Of a stretch of 64,000 bases of DNA, positions 7,585 through 19,741 are shown in pieces. Source of the stretch: Pseudomonas benzenivorans (GTDB lineage: Bacteria > Pseudomonadota > Gammaproteobacteria > Pseudomonadales > Pseudomonadaceae); NCBI RefSeq assembly GCF_900100495.1, contig NZ_FNCT01000009.1, positions 62,001 through 126,000 of the forward strand. Direction: 5' to 3'. The notes below the pieces were generated by a model. The model did no database searches. It had not been told where the DNA came from and was given only the letters and a program-made list of their open reading frames with translations. The position numbers and the translations under genes are program-made. Numbering within the stretch: the first letter of the stretch is position 1; each line of letters opens with the position of its first letter.

Positions 7585-8649
7585 TCAGTTGACCTTGGCG
7601 GCCAGCTCGCCCTTGGCGTAGCGCAGGTACATGGCTTCCAGGGAGATCGGCTTGATCTTCGCGGCGTTGCCGGCGGTGCCGAAGGCTTCGTAGCGGGCGA
7701 TGCAGATGTCGCGCATGGCCGTGACGGTGGCGCCGAAGAACTTGCGCGGGTCGAACTCGCTCGGGTTGGTGGCCATCAGGCGGCGCATGGCACCGGTGGA
7801 GGCCAGGCGCAGGTCGGTGTCGATGTTGACCTTGCGCACGCCGTGCTTGATCCCCTCGACGATTTCCTCGACCGGCACGCCGTAGGTTTCCTTGATGTCG
7901 CCGCCGTACTGGTTGATGATCGCCAGCCACTCCTGCGGCACGCTGGACGAGCCGTGCATCACCAGGTGGGTGTCGGGGATGCGCTTGTGGATTTCCTTGA
8001 TCCGGTCGATGGCGAGGATATCGCCGGTCGGCGGCTTGGTGAACTTGTAGGCGCCGTGACTGGTGCCGATGGCGATGGCCAGGGCATCGACCTGGGTGCG
8101 CTTGACAAAGTCGGCGGCTTCTTCCGGGTCGGTCAGCATCTGGCTATGGTCGAGCACGCCTTCGGCGCCGACGCCGTCTTCTTCGCCGGCCATGCCGGTT
8201 TCCAGGCTGCCCAGGCAACCCAGCTCACCTTCCACCGACACGCCACAGGCGTGGGCGAAGGCGACTGTCTGCTGGGTCACGCGGACGTTGTAGTCGTAGT
8301 CAGCCGGGGTCTTGCCGTCTTCCATCAGCGAGCCGTCCATCATCACTGAGCTGAAGCCCAGCTGGATCGAGCGCTGGCAGACGTCCGGGCTGGTGCCGTG
8401 GTCCTGGTGCATGCACACCGGGATGTGCGGGAATTCTTCGATGGCGGCCAGGATCAGGTGGCGCAGGAAGGGCGCGCCGGCGTATTTGCGCGCACCGGCG
8501 GAGGCCTGGACGATCACCGGGGAATCGGTCTTGTCGGCCGCTTCCATGATGGCGCGCATCTGCTCGAGGTTGTTGACGTTGAAAGCCGGCACGCCGTAGC
8601 CGAATTCGGCGGCGTGGTCGAGCATCTGGCGCATGCTGATAAGTGCCAT
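7585..8649 (-). CDS. fba: Class II fructose-1,6-bisphosphate aldolase
   Basis: Encodes 354 residues from ATG 8649 ([19 protein letters not shown]), with GGGAGAA upstream on its strand. Extensions to 8715 are leader. The class II signatures are clear: HQDHG with catalytic D83 and zinc ligand H84, the acidic DGS motif, GTSHGAYKF and the phosphate-binding HGSSSVP. The enzyme interconverts fructose-1,6-bisphosphate with glyceraldehyde-3-phosphate and dihydroxyacetone phosphate. In Pseudomonas, which lacks a full Embden-Meyerhof route, it serves mainly gluconeogenesis and triose recycling. It lies 213 bp downstream of pgk, with a REPIN between. In PAO1 two small genes sit in this interval, as I recall; none is present here. 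Confidence 0.97.
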   Translation of the reverse strand: MALISMRQMLDHAAEFGYGVPAFNVNNLEQMRAIMEAADKTDSPVIVQASAGARKYAGAPFLRHLILAAIEEFPHIPVCMHQDHGTSPDVCQRSIQLGFSSVMMDGSLMEDGKTPADYDYNVRVTQQTVAFAHACGVSVEGELGCLGSLETGMAGEEDGVGAEGVLDHSQMLTDPEEAADFVKRTQVDALAIAIGTSHGAYKFTKPPTGDILAIDRIKEIHKRIPDTHLVMHGSSSVPQEWLAIINQYGGDIKETYGVPVEEIVEGIKHGVRKVNIDTDLRLASTGAMRRLMATNPSEFDPRKFFGATVTAMRDICIARYEAFGTAGNAAKIKPISLEAMYLRYAKGELAAKVN

Positions 8650-8746
8650 GGTGTTCTTTCTCCCGGTGGGGCTCGTTAATCGTGGGCATCCGCGGTTGAG
8701 CGGGTACTGTTCCAATGTGCAGGGGCAGGACTCGTTGCCCTACCCC

Positions 8747-8812
8747 GTAGGAGCGGGCCATGCCCGCGAAGCTTTTTGCGTGGCCCGTTTCGCGGGCATG
8801 GCCCGCTCCTAC
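8747..8812. repeat. REPIN: two inverted REP sequences, pgk-fba gap
   Basis: A 24-base REP beginning GTAGGAGCGGGCCATG (8747-8770) is followed after 18 bases by its exact reverse complement (8789-8812). The GTAGG ends point outward. This is the Pseudomonas REP core (GCGGGC/GCCCGC) arranged as a REPIN, a non-autonomous element mobilised by RAYT transposases. No RAYT gene is in the window. In RNA it would fold into a long hairpin. Confidence 0.9.
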
Positions 8813-8862
8813 CCAAGTCTTGTCATCACTATAGAAAGCGCCGCAAGCGGCCGGTTCCTGCC

Positions 8863-10026
8863 TTAGTTACTGGCGCGCTGCTCCAGCACCGCGACGGCCG
8901 GCAGCAGCTTGCCCTCGACGAACTCGAGGAAGGCGCCGCCGCCGGTAGAAATATAGGAAATCCTGTCACCGACGCCGTACTTGTCGATCGCCGCCAGGGT
9001 GTCGCCACCGCCGGCGATGGAGAACGCCGGGCTCTCGGCGATGGCCTCGGCGAGCACCTGGGTGCCGTTGCCGAACTGCTCGAACTCGAACACGCCAACC
9101 GGGCCGTTCCACAGGATGGTCTTCGACGACTTGAGCAGCTCGGCGAAGTGCGCCGCGCTCAAAGGGCCGATGTCGAGGATCATGTCGTCCGCGGCCACGT
9201 CCTGCACCCGCTTGACGGTCGCCGTGGCGGATTCGGCGAATTCCTTGGCCACCACCACGTCCACCGGCAGCGGCACGCTGACCTTGGCGGCGATGGCCTT
9301 GGCGGTATCGACCAGGTCGGCCTCGTACAGCGACTTGCCGACCGGAAAGCCGGCGGCGGCGAGGAAGGTGTTGGCGATGCCGCCGCCGACGATCAGCTGG
9401 TCGCAGATCTGGCTCAGGCTGTTGAGCACGTCGAGCTTGGTCGAGACCTTGGAGCCGGCGACGATCGCCGCCATCGGCTTGGCCGGGTTGCCCAGGGCCT
9501 TGCCCAGGGCGTCCAGCTCGGCGGCCAGCAGCGGGCCGGCACAGGCGACCTTGGCGAACTTGGCCACGCCGTGGGTCGAACCCTCGGCGCGGTGGGCGGT
9601 GCCGAAGGCATCCATGACGAACACGTCGCACAGCGCGGCGTACTGCTGCGCCAGTTCGTCGGCGTTCTTCTTCTCGCCCTTGTTGAAGCGCACGTTCTCG
9701 AACAGCACCAGCTCGCCGGCCGCGAGCTCGACGCCGTTCAGGTAGTCGGCGACCAGCGGCACTTCACGGCCGAGGGCCTTGGAGAGGTAGGCGGCGACCG
9801 GCTTGAGGCTGTTCTCTTCGGAGAACTCGCCCTCGGTCGGACGGCCCAGGTGCGAGCAGAGCATCACCGCCGCGCCCTTCTCCAGGGCCAGCTTGATGGT
9901 CGGCAGGGCGGCGAGGATGCGCGCGTCGCTCTTCACCGCACCGTCCTTCACCGGCACGTTGAGGTCTTCGCGGATCAGCACGCGCTTACCCTGGAGGTCG
10001 AGGTCGGTCATCTTCAAAACGGTCAT
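8863..10026 (-). CDS. pgk: Phosphoglycerate kinase
   Basis: A 387-residue protein starting [25 protein letters not shown], full length for the family. It shows the substrate-binding RxDLNVP, the SHLGRP motif, the hinge region and the nucleotide-binding C-terminal segment with NGPVGVFE and GGGDT. It transfers phosphate between 1,3-bisphosphoglycerate and ADP in glycolysis and gluconeogenesis. It starts 4 bases after the epd stop, so the two are translationally close and surely co-transcribed in the order epd-pgk. Confidence 0.98.
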   Translation of the reverse strand: MTVLKMTDLDLQGKRVLIREDLNVPVKDGAVKSDARILAALPTIKLALEKGAAVMLCSHLGRPTEGEFSEENSLKPVAAYLSKALGREVPLVADYLNGVELAAGELVLFENVRFNKGEKKNADELAQQYAALCDVFVMDAFGTAHRAEGSTHGVAKFAKVACAGPLLAAELDALGKALGNPAKPMAAIVAGSKVSTKLDVLNSLSQICDQLIVGGGIANTFLAAAGFPVGKSLYEADLVDTAKAIAAKVSVPLPVDVVVAKEFAESATATVKRVQDVAADDMILDIGPLSAAHFAELLKSSKTILWNGPVGVFEFEQFGNGTQVLAEAIAESPAFSIAGGGDTLAAIDKYGVGDRISYISTGGGAFLEFVEGKLLPAVAVLEQRASN

Positions 10027-10030
10027 GGCA

Positions 10031-11104
10031 TCAGTCCTTCACGGGGGCTGGTTGAATGGAAGCAGTGGCGACAGCGAGGAAGTGTTCGGCCACGTCGAGC
10101 ATGCGGTTGGCGAAACCCCACTCGTTGTCGAACCAGGTCAGCAGGTTGACCAGGCGCGGCCCGGACACCCGGGTCTGGCTGCCATCGACGATCGCCGAAT
10201 GCGGGTCGTGGTTGAAATCGCAACTGGCATGCGGCAGCTCGGTGTAGGCGAGCAGCCCCTTGAGCGGGCCGCTCTCGGCGGCCTGGCGCAGCACCCGGTT
10301 GATCTCCTCCGCACTGGTGTCGCGGGCGGTCTGCAGGGTGATGTCCAGGCAGGAGACGTTCACCGTCGGCACCCGGATGGCTTTGGCCTGGATGCGCCCG
10401 GATAGTTCCGGCAGCAGCCGCTCGATACCCCGCGCGAGTCCGGTCGAGACCGGAATCACCGACTGGAAGGCCGAGCGCGTGCGGCGCAAATCTTCGTGGT
10501 GGTAGGCGTCGATTACCGGCTGATCGTTCATCGCGGAGTGGATGGTGGTGATGGAGACATACTCCAGACCCACCGCCTCGTTGAGAAGTTTCAACAGCGG
10601 CACGCCGCAGTTGGTGGTGCAGGAGGCATTGGACACCAGCCGCTCCGCACCGCCCAGGCAGTCCTGGTTGACCCCGTAGACGATGGTGGCGTCGACATCC
10701 GCCTCGCTGGCCATCGGCTGGGAGAACAGCACCCGCGGTGCACCGGCCGCGAGGAAGCGCTCGCCGTCGGCGCGGCTGTGGTAGGCGCCCGAGCACTCCA
10801 GCAACAGGTCGATGTCCAGCGCCGCCCAGTCGATGGCCTCCGGCGTCGACTGGCGCAGCACCTTCACGCAGTCGCCATTGATATGCAGGCAATCGCCGTC
10901 GACCCGCACCTCGCCGGGGAAGCGGCCATGGGTGGAGTCGAAGCGGGTCAGGTATTCCAGGCTGGCCTGGTCGGCCAGGTCGTTCAGCGCGACGATTTCC
11001 AGGCCCGCGCCCGCACCGCGCTCGTGCAAGGCGCGCAGCACGCAGCGGCCGATGCGGCCATAGCCGTTGAGGGCGACTCTGTAGGGACGTTTGGTGCTGG
11101 GCAT
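10031..11104 (-). CDS. epd: D-erythrose-4-phosphate dehydrogenase
   Basis: Encodes 357 residues. I use ATG 11104 ([20 protein letters not shown]); the frame opens at a TTG 21 bases earlier, inside the REPIN flank. The NAD-binding GYGRIGR and catalytic Cys in SNASCTTNC mark the GAPDH superfamily. The epd-pgk gene order and GapB-like sequence favour erythrose-4-phosphate dehydrogenase, which makes 4-phosphoerythronate for pyridoxal phosphate synthesis, over glycolytic GAPDH. It lies between tkt, whose product makes erythrose-4-phosphate, and pgk, as in many gamma-proteobacteria. The ribosome-binding site is weak. Confidence 0.92.
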   Translation of the reverse strand: MPSTKRPYRVALNGYGRIGRCVLRALHERGAGAGLEIVALNDLADQASLEYLTRFDSTHGRFPGEVRVDGDCLHINGDCVKVLRQSTPEAIDWAALDIDLLLECSGAYHSRADGERFLAAGAPRVLFSQPMASEADVDATIVYGVNQDCLGGAERLVSNASCTTNCGVPLLKLLNEAVGLEYVSITTIHSAMNDQPVIDAYHHEDLRRTRSAFQSVIPVSTGLARGIERLLPELSGRIQAKAIRVPTVNVSCLDITLQTARDTSAEEINRVLRQAAESGPLKGLLAYTELPHASCDFNHDPHSAIVDGSQTRVSGPRLVNLLTWFDNEWGFANRMLDVAEHFLAVATASIQPAPVKD

Positions 11105-11128
11105 GTTCGGCACGAGTGCGATCAACCT

Positions 11129-11186
11129 GTAGGAGCGAGCTTGCTCGCGATCAATGTTTAAGCATCGCGAGCAAGCTCGCTCCTAC
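11129..11186. repeat. REPIN: inverted REP pair, tkt-epd gap
   Basis: The REP beginning GTAGGAGCGAGCTTGC (11129-11151) and its exact reverse complement (11164-11186) flank 12 bases. The variant core (GCGAGCTTGCTCGC) differs from that in the 8747 and 27604 elements, so at least two REP sequence types coexist. GTAGG ends point outward. Confidence 0.9.
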
Positions 11187-11195
11187 CTAGGGCTG

Positions 11196-13193
11196 TCAGG
11201 CGTCCAACAGCTCGGCGGCGGTTTCCAGCACGTTGTCGACGGTGAAGCCGAAGTGCTCGAACAGCGCCGGCGCCGGGGCGGATTCGCCGAAGCTGGTCAT
11301 GCCGATGGTGCGCCCCTCCAGACCGACGTACTTGTACCAGAAGTCGGCATGCGCGGCCTCGATGGCGATCCGCGCGCCCACCTCGATCGGCAACACGGCC
11401 TGCTTGTAGCCGGCGTCCTGCTGGTCGAACAGGCTGGTCGAGGGCATCGACACCACGCGCACCCGGCGGCCCTGTTCGCTGAGCTTGGCGCAGGCCTGCA
11501 TGGCCAGGCCGACTTCCGAACCGGTGGCGATGAGGATCAGCTCCGGCTCGCCGGCGCAGTCCTTGAGCACATAGCCGCCACGGGCGATGTTGGCGATCTG
11601 CGCCGGCGAGCGCGCCTGGTGCGGCAGGTTCTGCCGGCTGAAGATCAGCGCGCTGGGACCGTCGTTGCGCTCGATCGCGCACTTCCAGGCCACCGCCGAT
11701 TCCACCGCATCGCACGGCCGCCAGGTGTTCAGGTTCGGCGTGCAGCGCAGGCTGGCCAGCTGCTCGATCGGCTGGTGGGTCGGGCCGTCTTCGCCGAGGC
11801 CGATGGAGTCGTGGGTGTAGACGAACAGCACGCGCTTGTTCATCAGCGCCGCCATGCGCACGGCGTTGCAGGCGTATTCCATGAACACCAGGAAGGTCGC
11901 GCCGTAGGGCACGAAGCCGCCATGCAGGGCGATGCCGTTCATGATCGCGCTCATGCCGAACTCGCGCACGCCGTAGAACATGTAGTTACCGCTGGCATCC
12001 TCGGCCGACACGCCCCTGCAGCCTTTCCACAGGGTCAGGTTGGAGCCGGCCAGGTCCGCCGAGCCACCGAGGAATTCCGGCAGCAGCGGGCCGAAGGCGT
12101 TCAGCGCGTTCTGGCTGGCCTTGCGGCTGGCGATGGTCTCGCCCTTCTCGGCGACCTCGGCGATATAGGCAGCGGCCTTCTCGGCGAAGTCGCTCGGCAG
12201 CTCGCCCTTGATGCGCCGCTCGAACTCGCTGGCAAGCGTGGGGTAGGCGGCGGCGTAGGCAGCGAACTTCTCGTTCCAGGCAGCTTCGGCAGCGGCCCCA
12301 GCGGCCTTGGCGTCCCACTCGGCGTAGATCTCCGCAGGGATCTCGAACGGGCCATGGTTCCAGCCGAGGGCGGCGCGGGTCAGGGCGATCTCGTCGGCGC
12401 CCAGCGGCGCACCGTGGCAGTCTTCCTTGCCCTGCTTGTTCGGCGAACCGAAGCCGATGGTGGTCTTGCAGCAGATCAGGGTCGGCTGCTCGCTCTTGCG
12501 CGCGGTGTCGATGGCGGTCTTGATCTCGTCGGCGTCGTGGCCGTCGACGTTGCGGATCACCTGCCAGCCGTAGGCCTCGAAGCGCTTGGGCGTGTCGTCG
12601 GTGAACCAGCCCTCGACCTCGCCGTCGATGGAGATGCCGTTGTCGTCGTAGAAGGCGATCAACTTGCCCAGGCCGAGGGTGCCGGCCAGCGAGCTGACCT
12701 CATGGCTGATGCCTTCCATCATGCAGCCGTCGCCGAGGAACACGTAGGTGTAGTGGTCGACGATGCTGTGGCCGTCGCGGTTGAACTGCGCAGCCAGCAC
12801 CTTCTCCGCCAGGGCGAAACCGACGGCGTTGGCCAGGCCCTGGCCGAGCGGGCCGGTGGTGGTCTCCACGCCCGGGGTGTAGCCGTATTCCGGATGGCCC
12901 GGGGTGCGGCTGTGCAACTGGCGGAACTGCTTGAGGTCTTCGATCCCGAGGTCGTAGCCGGTCAGGTGCAGCAGCGAGTAGACCAGCATCGAGCCGTGGC
13001 CGTTGGACATCACGAAGCGGTCGCGGTCGGCGAACTGCGGGTTGCCCGGGTTGTGCTTGAGGTAGTCGCGCCACAGCACTTCGGCGATGTCCGCCATGCC
13101 CATCGGGGCACCGGGGTGGCCGCTGTTGGCTTTCTGCACCGCATCCATGCTGAGGGCACGAATGGCATTGGCACGCTCACGACGGCTGGGCAT
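11196..13193 (-). CDS. tkt: Transketolase
   Basis: Encodes 665 residues from ATG 13193 ([20 protein letters not shown]); the 28-codon upstream extension is untranslated leader. The thiamine diphosphate site is seen in the [12 protein letters not shown] region and the GDGCMMEG...YDDN motif. The pyrimidine domain ([19 protein letters not shown]) and C-terminal domain are complete. Transketolase moves two-carbon units between sugar phosphates in the pentose phosphate pathway and supplies erythrose-4-phosphate to aromatic amino acid and PLP synthesis. It heads the minus-strand set tkt-epd-pgk-fba and is divergent from the ArsR-methyltransferase gene. Confidence 0.98.
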   Translation of the reverse strand: MPSRRERANAIRALSMDAVQKANSGHPGAPMGMADIAEVLWRDYLKHNPGNPQFADRDRFVMSNGHGSMLVYSLLHLTGYDLGIEDLKQFRQLHSRTPGHPEYGYTPGVETTTGPLGQGLANAVGFALAEKVLAAQFNRDGHSIVDHYTYVFLGDGCMMEGISHEVSSLAGTLGLGKLIAFYDDNGISIDGEVEGWFTDDTPKRFEAYGWQVIRNVDGHDADEIKTAIDTARKSEQPTLICCKTTIGFGSPNKQGKEDCHGAPLGADEIALTRAALGWNHGPFEIPAEIYAEWDAKAAGAAAEAAWNEKFAAYAAAYPTLASEFERRIKGELPSDFAEKAAAYIAEVAEKGETIASRKASQNALNAFGPLLPEFLGGSADLAGSNLTLWKGCRGVSAEDASGNYMFYGVREFGMSAIMNGIALHGGFVPYGATFLVFMEYACNAVRMAALMNKRVLFVYTHDSIGLGEDGPTHQPIEQLASLRCTPNLNTWRPCDAVESAVAWKCAIERNDGPSALIFSRQNLPHQARSPAQIANIARGGYVLKDCAGEPELILIATGSEVGLAMQACAKLSEQGRRVRVVSMPSTSLFDQQDAGYKQAVLPIEVGARIAIEAAHADFWYKYVGLEGRTIGMTSFGESAPAPALFEHFGFTVDNVLETAAELLDA

Positions 13194-13331
13194 CACTGAA
13201 TCTCCTGCGGGGGCTGCTTTGCCAGCAGCGGGTCGAAAAAGGCGGCCATTTTCGCCCAGGCGGGCGCTGCGGGGCAATGACAGATGGTCGTAGGGTCGCG
13301 GTTTTCTGGACGGACCAGCGGCAAGCGAGCC

Positions 13332-13351
13332 ATATCAAAACTTTTTGATAT
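13332..13351. promoter_or_regulatory. Perfect 20-bp palindrome, probable ArsR-type operator
   Basis: ATATCAAAA (13332-13340), two bases, then TTTTGATAT (13343-13351): perfect 9-bp arms in an AT-rich island within GC-rich DNA. It lies 44 bp before the ArsR-methyltransferase start and 139 bp before the tkt start. ATATC...GATAT symmetry is typical of ArsR-family operators. An autoregulatory site that also controls metK is the simplest reading, and an effect on tkt is possible. Confidence 0.6.
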
Positions 13352-13394
13352 TGGTATTGCTGTATGAAAAATGACCGACTAGACTGCGCGCCTG

Positions 13395-14396
13395 ATGAAT
13401 ATGCGCGCCCCCCAGCTGTGTTTCGAGCCTGCCGACGAACTGGCCGCCCTGTGCAAGGCCGGCGGCGACCCGCTGCGCCTGAACGTGCTGCGCGCCCTGG
13501 CCAACGACTCGTTCGGCGTACTGGAACTGGCGCAGATCTTCGCCATCGGCCAATCGGGTATGAGTCACCATTTGAAGGTGCTGGCCCAGGCCGGACTGGT
13601 GGCCACCCGCCGCGAAGGCAATGCGATCTTCTACCGCCGCGCCCTGGCGCACGCCGAGCGGCGCGGCGGCAGCCTGCATGGCGCGCTGCTCGAGGCGGTC
13701 GACGCGCTGCAGTTGCCGGCGCAGGTCCAGGCGCGGATCGCCGAGGTGCACAGCCAGCGGGCCGCGGCCAGCCGGGAGTTCTTCGCGCGCACGGCGGCGA
13801 GCTTCCAGGCCCAGCAGGACCTGATCGCCGGCCTGCCGCAGTACCGCGACAGCCTGCTGGCGCTGCTCGACGCCCTGGGCTTCGCGGCGCAGGCCACGGC
13901 CCTGGAGGTCGGCCCCGGCGACGGTGGCTTCCTGCCCGAACTGGCGCGGCGCTTCTGCCGGGTGACTGCGCTGGACAACAGTCCGGCGATGCTCGAACTG
14001 GCGCGTCGGCGCTGCGAAAAAGAAGGATTGGCAAACGTCGAACTGAAACTCGCCGATGCCTTGAATGATCCGCAGGAGCCCGCCGACTGCGTGGTGCTGA
14101 ACATGGTCCTGCACCATTTCGCCACCCCGGCCGACGCGCTCAAGCAACTGGCGCAGCGGGTCTCCCCCGGCGGCAGCCTGCTGATCACCGAGTTGTGCAG
14201 CCACAACCAGAGTTGGGCCAGGGAGGCCTGCGGCGATCTCTGGTTGGGCTTCGAACAGGACGACCTGGCCCGTTGGGCCAATGCCGCGGGGCTCACGCCC
14301 GGCGAGAGCCTCTACATCGGCTTGAAAAACGGCTTTCAGATTCAGGTGCGGCACTTCGCCAAGCCGGATTCGCGAAGCGCACTCACCCACCGGTAA
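13395..14396 (+). CDS. ArsR-family regulator fused to a SAM-dependent methyltransferase
   Basis: A 333-residue two-domain protein. Residues about 12-85 form an ArsR winged helix (GDPLRLNVLRALANDSFGVL, then IGQSGMSHHLKVLAQAGLV), with no Cys/His metal-binding pair in the usual helices. Residues about 165-265 form a class I methyltransferase fold with LEVGPGDGG (170-178) as the SAM-binding loop, followed by TALDNSPAMLELARRR and VLNMVLHHF. It precedes metK by 19 bp, as PA0547 does in P. aeruginosa. The methyltransferase domain may sense SAM or SAH rather than modify a substrate, making this a regulator of SAM supply; that is inference. A perfect palindrome lies upstream. Confidence 0.88.
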   Translation: MNMRAPQLCFEPADELAALCKAGGDPLRLNVLRALANDSFGVLELAQIFAIGQSGMSHHLKVLAQAGLVATRREGNAIFYRRALAHAERRGGSLHGALLEAVDALQLPAQVQARIAEVHSQRAAASREFFARTAASFQAQQDLIAGLPQYRDSLLALLDALGFAAQATALEVGPGDGGFLPELARRFCRVTALDNSPAMLELARRRCEKEGLANVELKLADALNDPQEPADCVVLNMVLHHFATPADALKQLAQRVSPGGSLLITELCSHNQSWAREACGDLWLGFEQDDLARWANAAGLTPGESLYIGLKNGFQIQVRHFAKPDSRSALTHR

Positions 14397-14415
14397 TGAA
14401 TAGGAAAACCGATAG

Positions 14416-15606
<1,191 letters not shown>

Positions 15607-15624
15607 ACCCCAGGCGCAGGAGCC

Positions 15625-15654
15625 AAAGCCCCGCTTCGTGCGGGGCTTTTTATT
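15625..15654 (+). terminator. Rho-independent terminator of metK
   Basis: AAAGCCCCGC (15625-15634) pairs with GCGGGGCTTT (15640-15649) around a five-base loop and is followed by more T residues, 19 bases after the metK stop. Confidence 0.93.
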
Positions 15655-15687
15655 GGGCGCAAATCCTGCGGCGACGAATTGGGCTAG

Positions 15688-17397
<1,710 letters not shown>

Positions 17398-17415
17398 GCT
17401 AAGCGAAGGCGCCGC

Positions 17416-17865
17416 TCAAAACGCGCGGAACGCTTCATGGCAGGCCTTGCAGCTGTCCTCGACGCGCTGCACGGCCGGCGCCAGGTCGGCGCTGTTCAGC
17501 GGCGCCACGCTGGTCACCGCGACCAGCGCGGCGGTGGAGCTTTCCAGCGCGCGGGCCAGCTCCTGGAAACGCGCCTGGCGCTGCCAGACCTCATCCTTGG
17601 CGCGGCTGCCGCCATCTTCCTTGACCTGCGGGAAGTGCTGCCAGGGCTGGCGCGACAGCTGATCCAGCTCGGCCGCGCCGGTGACGAAGCGCGGCGCATC
17701 GAAGGCGATCCGCCCGCGCAGCATGCCGCCGAGGTCTTCGCTGGTCTTGAGCATCTGCTTGAAGAGCGCCTGGCGCTTGCCCAGGGGCGAATTGGGGTCG
17801 ACACCGCCACAGGCGGTCAGGATCAGGCTGGCGAGCCCGACGAGGGCAAGGGTCTTGAGTTTCAT
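17416..17865 (-). CDS. Cytochrome c'-type lipoprotein
   Basis: Encodes 149 residues from ATG 17865. A lipobox (SLILTAC, Cys about residue 19) marks it as a lipoprotein. The C-terminal CKACH (C139, C142, H143) is the single haem c site, placed at the end of a four-helix bundle as in cytochrome c'. The helical body (GKRQALFKQMLKTSEDLGGMLRGRI) fits. It would sit in the periplasm, membrane-anchored, and could bind NO or carry electrons. It is downstream of the chemoreceptor gene on the same strand, 86 bp away, and convergent with ligB. Membrane anchoring of a c'-type cytochrome is somewhat unusual. Confidence 0.85.
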   Translation of the reverse strand: MKLKTLALVGLASLILTACGGVDPNSPLGKRQALFKQMLKTSEDLGGMLRGRIAFDAPRFVTGAAELDQLSRQPWQHFPQVKEDGGSRAKDEVWQRQARFQELARALESSTAALVAVTSVAPLNSADLAPAVQRVEDSCKACHEAFRAF

Positions 17866-17951
17866 CGAATTCCAGGTAGCGCCGCAAAAGCCCGACAGTA
17901 TCCTCAGCCAGCCGTCCCGGGCCAAGCCCGGCGCGTGTCCGGCGGTCGGAC

Positions 17952-19541
17952 TCAGGTGCGGAAACGCTCGAGGTGCTGGTTCAGTTGCTGCACCGCCCCC
18001 TGGATCTGCGCGCTCGCCTGCATCACCGTCTCGGCATCGCCATGGGTCTGCTCGGCCAGGCTGGAGATGTGCGTCACGCGCTGGTCGATGTCGTGGGCGA
18101 CCTGGCTCTGTTGCTCGGCGGCGGTGGCGATCTGCGCGTTCATCGCGTTGATGTTGTCCACCGCACCGACGATGCTTTCCAGCACCTCGGTGGCCTCCTG
18201 CATATGCGCCAGGTTATCGCGCGCCAGGGTGCCGCTCAGCAGCATCGCCGCCACCGCCTCCTGGGCGCCGCCCTGCAAACGCTGGATGATCGCCTGGATT
18301 TCCCCGGTGGACTGCTGGGTACGGCTGGCCAGGGTACGCACCTCATCGGCCACCACGGCGAAGCCGCGTCCCGCCTCGCCGGCCCGGGCCGCCTCGATGG
18401 CGGCGTTCAGCGCCAGCAGGTTGGTCTGCTCGGCGATCCCGGTGATCACGTCCAGCACCTTGCCGACCCCGGTGGTCTCCGCCTCGAGGCGCTTGAGCTG
18501 ATCGCCGCTGCCCTGCAACTGGCTGGACAAGGCGGTGATCAGCTCGGCACTGCGGCGCACCGCCGCCTGCCCGGTCTGCGCGCAGTCCTCGGCGCCGCGC
18601 GCGGCCTCCGCGGCATGCGCGGCGTGCCGCGCCACTTCGGCGACGGTGGCGCTCATTTCATTCATCGCGGTCGCCACCTGGTCGAGGTCTTCGTGCTGCC
18701 GGCGCACCCCGCCGCCGGCCGCCTGCGCCGCCGTCACCACCTCCTCGACATGCCGCCCGGTGCGCCCGCCGGTTTGCTTGACCTCGACCAGCAGGCTGCG
18801 CACTTGCTCCTGCATGCGGTTGTAGCCGCTGAAGATGCGCCCGATCTCGTTGTCCGGCTGCTGGATCGCCAGGCCCTGGGTGAAGTCGCCACCGCCCACG
18901 CGCCCCAGCGCGACTTCCACCGTTTGCAGGTTGCGCATCAGCGGGCGCAGGCCGAACTGCCGGCCGAGCACCACCAGCAACAAGATCCCCAGCACGCAGC
19001 CGAAGGCCAGCCACATCTGCGTACGCTGGCCCCGCTCGGCATTCGCCGTCATCAGCCCGACCGCCTTGTTCATCTCGCGCAGCAACTCGCTCGACTGCTG
19101 CTCCAGCGCCGCCAGGCCGACCCCGGCATCGCCACCCGCCAGGCGCTGCAACTGCGCGCGGAAGCCCTGCCAGAGCAGGCCGACCTGGGCCATCTGCGCT
19201 TGCACGTCCGCCGCCTCGATCGCGCTGATATTGCGCGCCGGGTTGCCGCCCAGCAGATCCCGGTGCGCCTGGTCGAACTGCGCCATGGTCGCCTCCAGGG
19301 TCGCCCGGGGGATCACCTGGTCGCGCAGCAGCAGGGCCTCCTTGGTCATCTTCTGGCTGAGCATGCGCTGCGCGCCGGCGACGTTGATGGTCTCCGGCGA
19401 CACCGACATGCTCAGGTACAGCGCCACCGAGGCGGTCGCCGCCAGCCCGAACATCAACGCATAGGAAAACAGGAACTGCTGGTTCAGGGTGCGCAATCCA
19501 AAGGCGCACAGCAGACGATCGAACAACGGGACGGCAGACAT
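17952..19541 (-). CDS. Methyl-accepting chemotaxis protein with PilJ/NarX-type sensor
   Basis: Encodes 529 residues from ATG 19541. A first membrane segment (about 20-45) is followed by a helical periplasmic region with [18 protein letters not shown], the signature of PilJ/NarX-like type IV pili methyl-accepting sensor domains. Then come a second membrane segment ([16 protein letters not shown]), a HAMP region and the cytoplasmic signalling hairpin with tip [20 protein letters not shown]. The product would signal to a CheA. There is no C-terminal CheR-binding pentapeptide (it ends LERFRT). The ligand is unknown; the adjacent haem lipoprotein gene may be functionally linked, but that is speculation. 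Confidence 0.92.
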   Translation of the reverse strand: MSAVPLFDRLLCAFGLRTLNQQFLFSYALMFGLAATASVALYLSMSVSPETINVAGAQRMLSQKMTKEALLLRDQVIPRATLEATMAQFDQAHRDLLGGNPARNISAIEAADVQAQMAQVGLLWQGFRAQLQRLAGGDAGVGLAALEQQSSELLREMNKAVGLMTANAERGQRTQMWLAFGCVLGILLLVVLGRQFGLRPLMRNLQTVEVALGRVGGGDFTQGLAIQQPDNEIGRIFSGYNRMQEQVRSLLVEVKQTGGRTGRHVEEVVTAAQAAGGGVRRQHEDLDQVATAMNEMSATVAEVARHAAHAAEAARGAEDCAQTGQAAVRRSAELITALSSQLQGSGDQLKRLEAETTGVGKVLDVITGIAEQTNLLALNAAIEAARAGEAGRGFAVVADEVRTLASRTQQSTGEIQAIIQRLQGGAQEAVAAMLLSGTLARDNLAHMQEATEVLESIVGAVDNINAMNAQIATAAEQQSQVAHDIDQRVTHISSLAEQTHGDAETVMQASAQIQGAVQQLNQHLERFRT

Positions 19542-19693
19542 GACGAACTCCAGGGCAGGCTGTGTGGCGGGCAAATACCGCGCCGAATACCCGGAAAAGC
19601 AAGCAAGAACGCGGCCATTACCTGACCCACCCGACAGGGGCTGTCCCGCCACCAGCCTGCAGGAAAGAGCACCAAGACAGTGCAGCCAGGAGC

Positions 19694-19720
19694 CGGCGTG
19701 AGCGCTTATGGCTCACGCCG
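19694..19720. terminator. Hairpin downstream of amidohydrolase gene
   Basis: CGGCGTGAGC (19694-19703) and GCTCACGCCG (19711-19720) form a perfect 10-bp stem with a 7-base loop, 22 bases past the amidohydrolase stop. No T tract follows on the minus strand, so factor-independent termination is uncertain. Confidence 0.45.
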
Positions 19721-19741
19721 CGACGCTCAACGGGCCGGCGA

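Noticed and set aside
8776..10149. 457-codon plus-strand frame antisense to pgk
   Set aside because: Starts inside the REPIN and mirrors pgk; no supportable start or family.
11154..13199. 681-codon plus-strand frame antisense to tkt
   Set aside because: Mirror frame of a highly biased gene. Transketolase on the minus strand is unambiguous.
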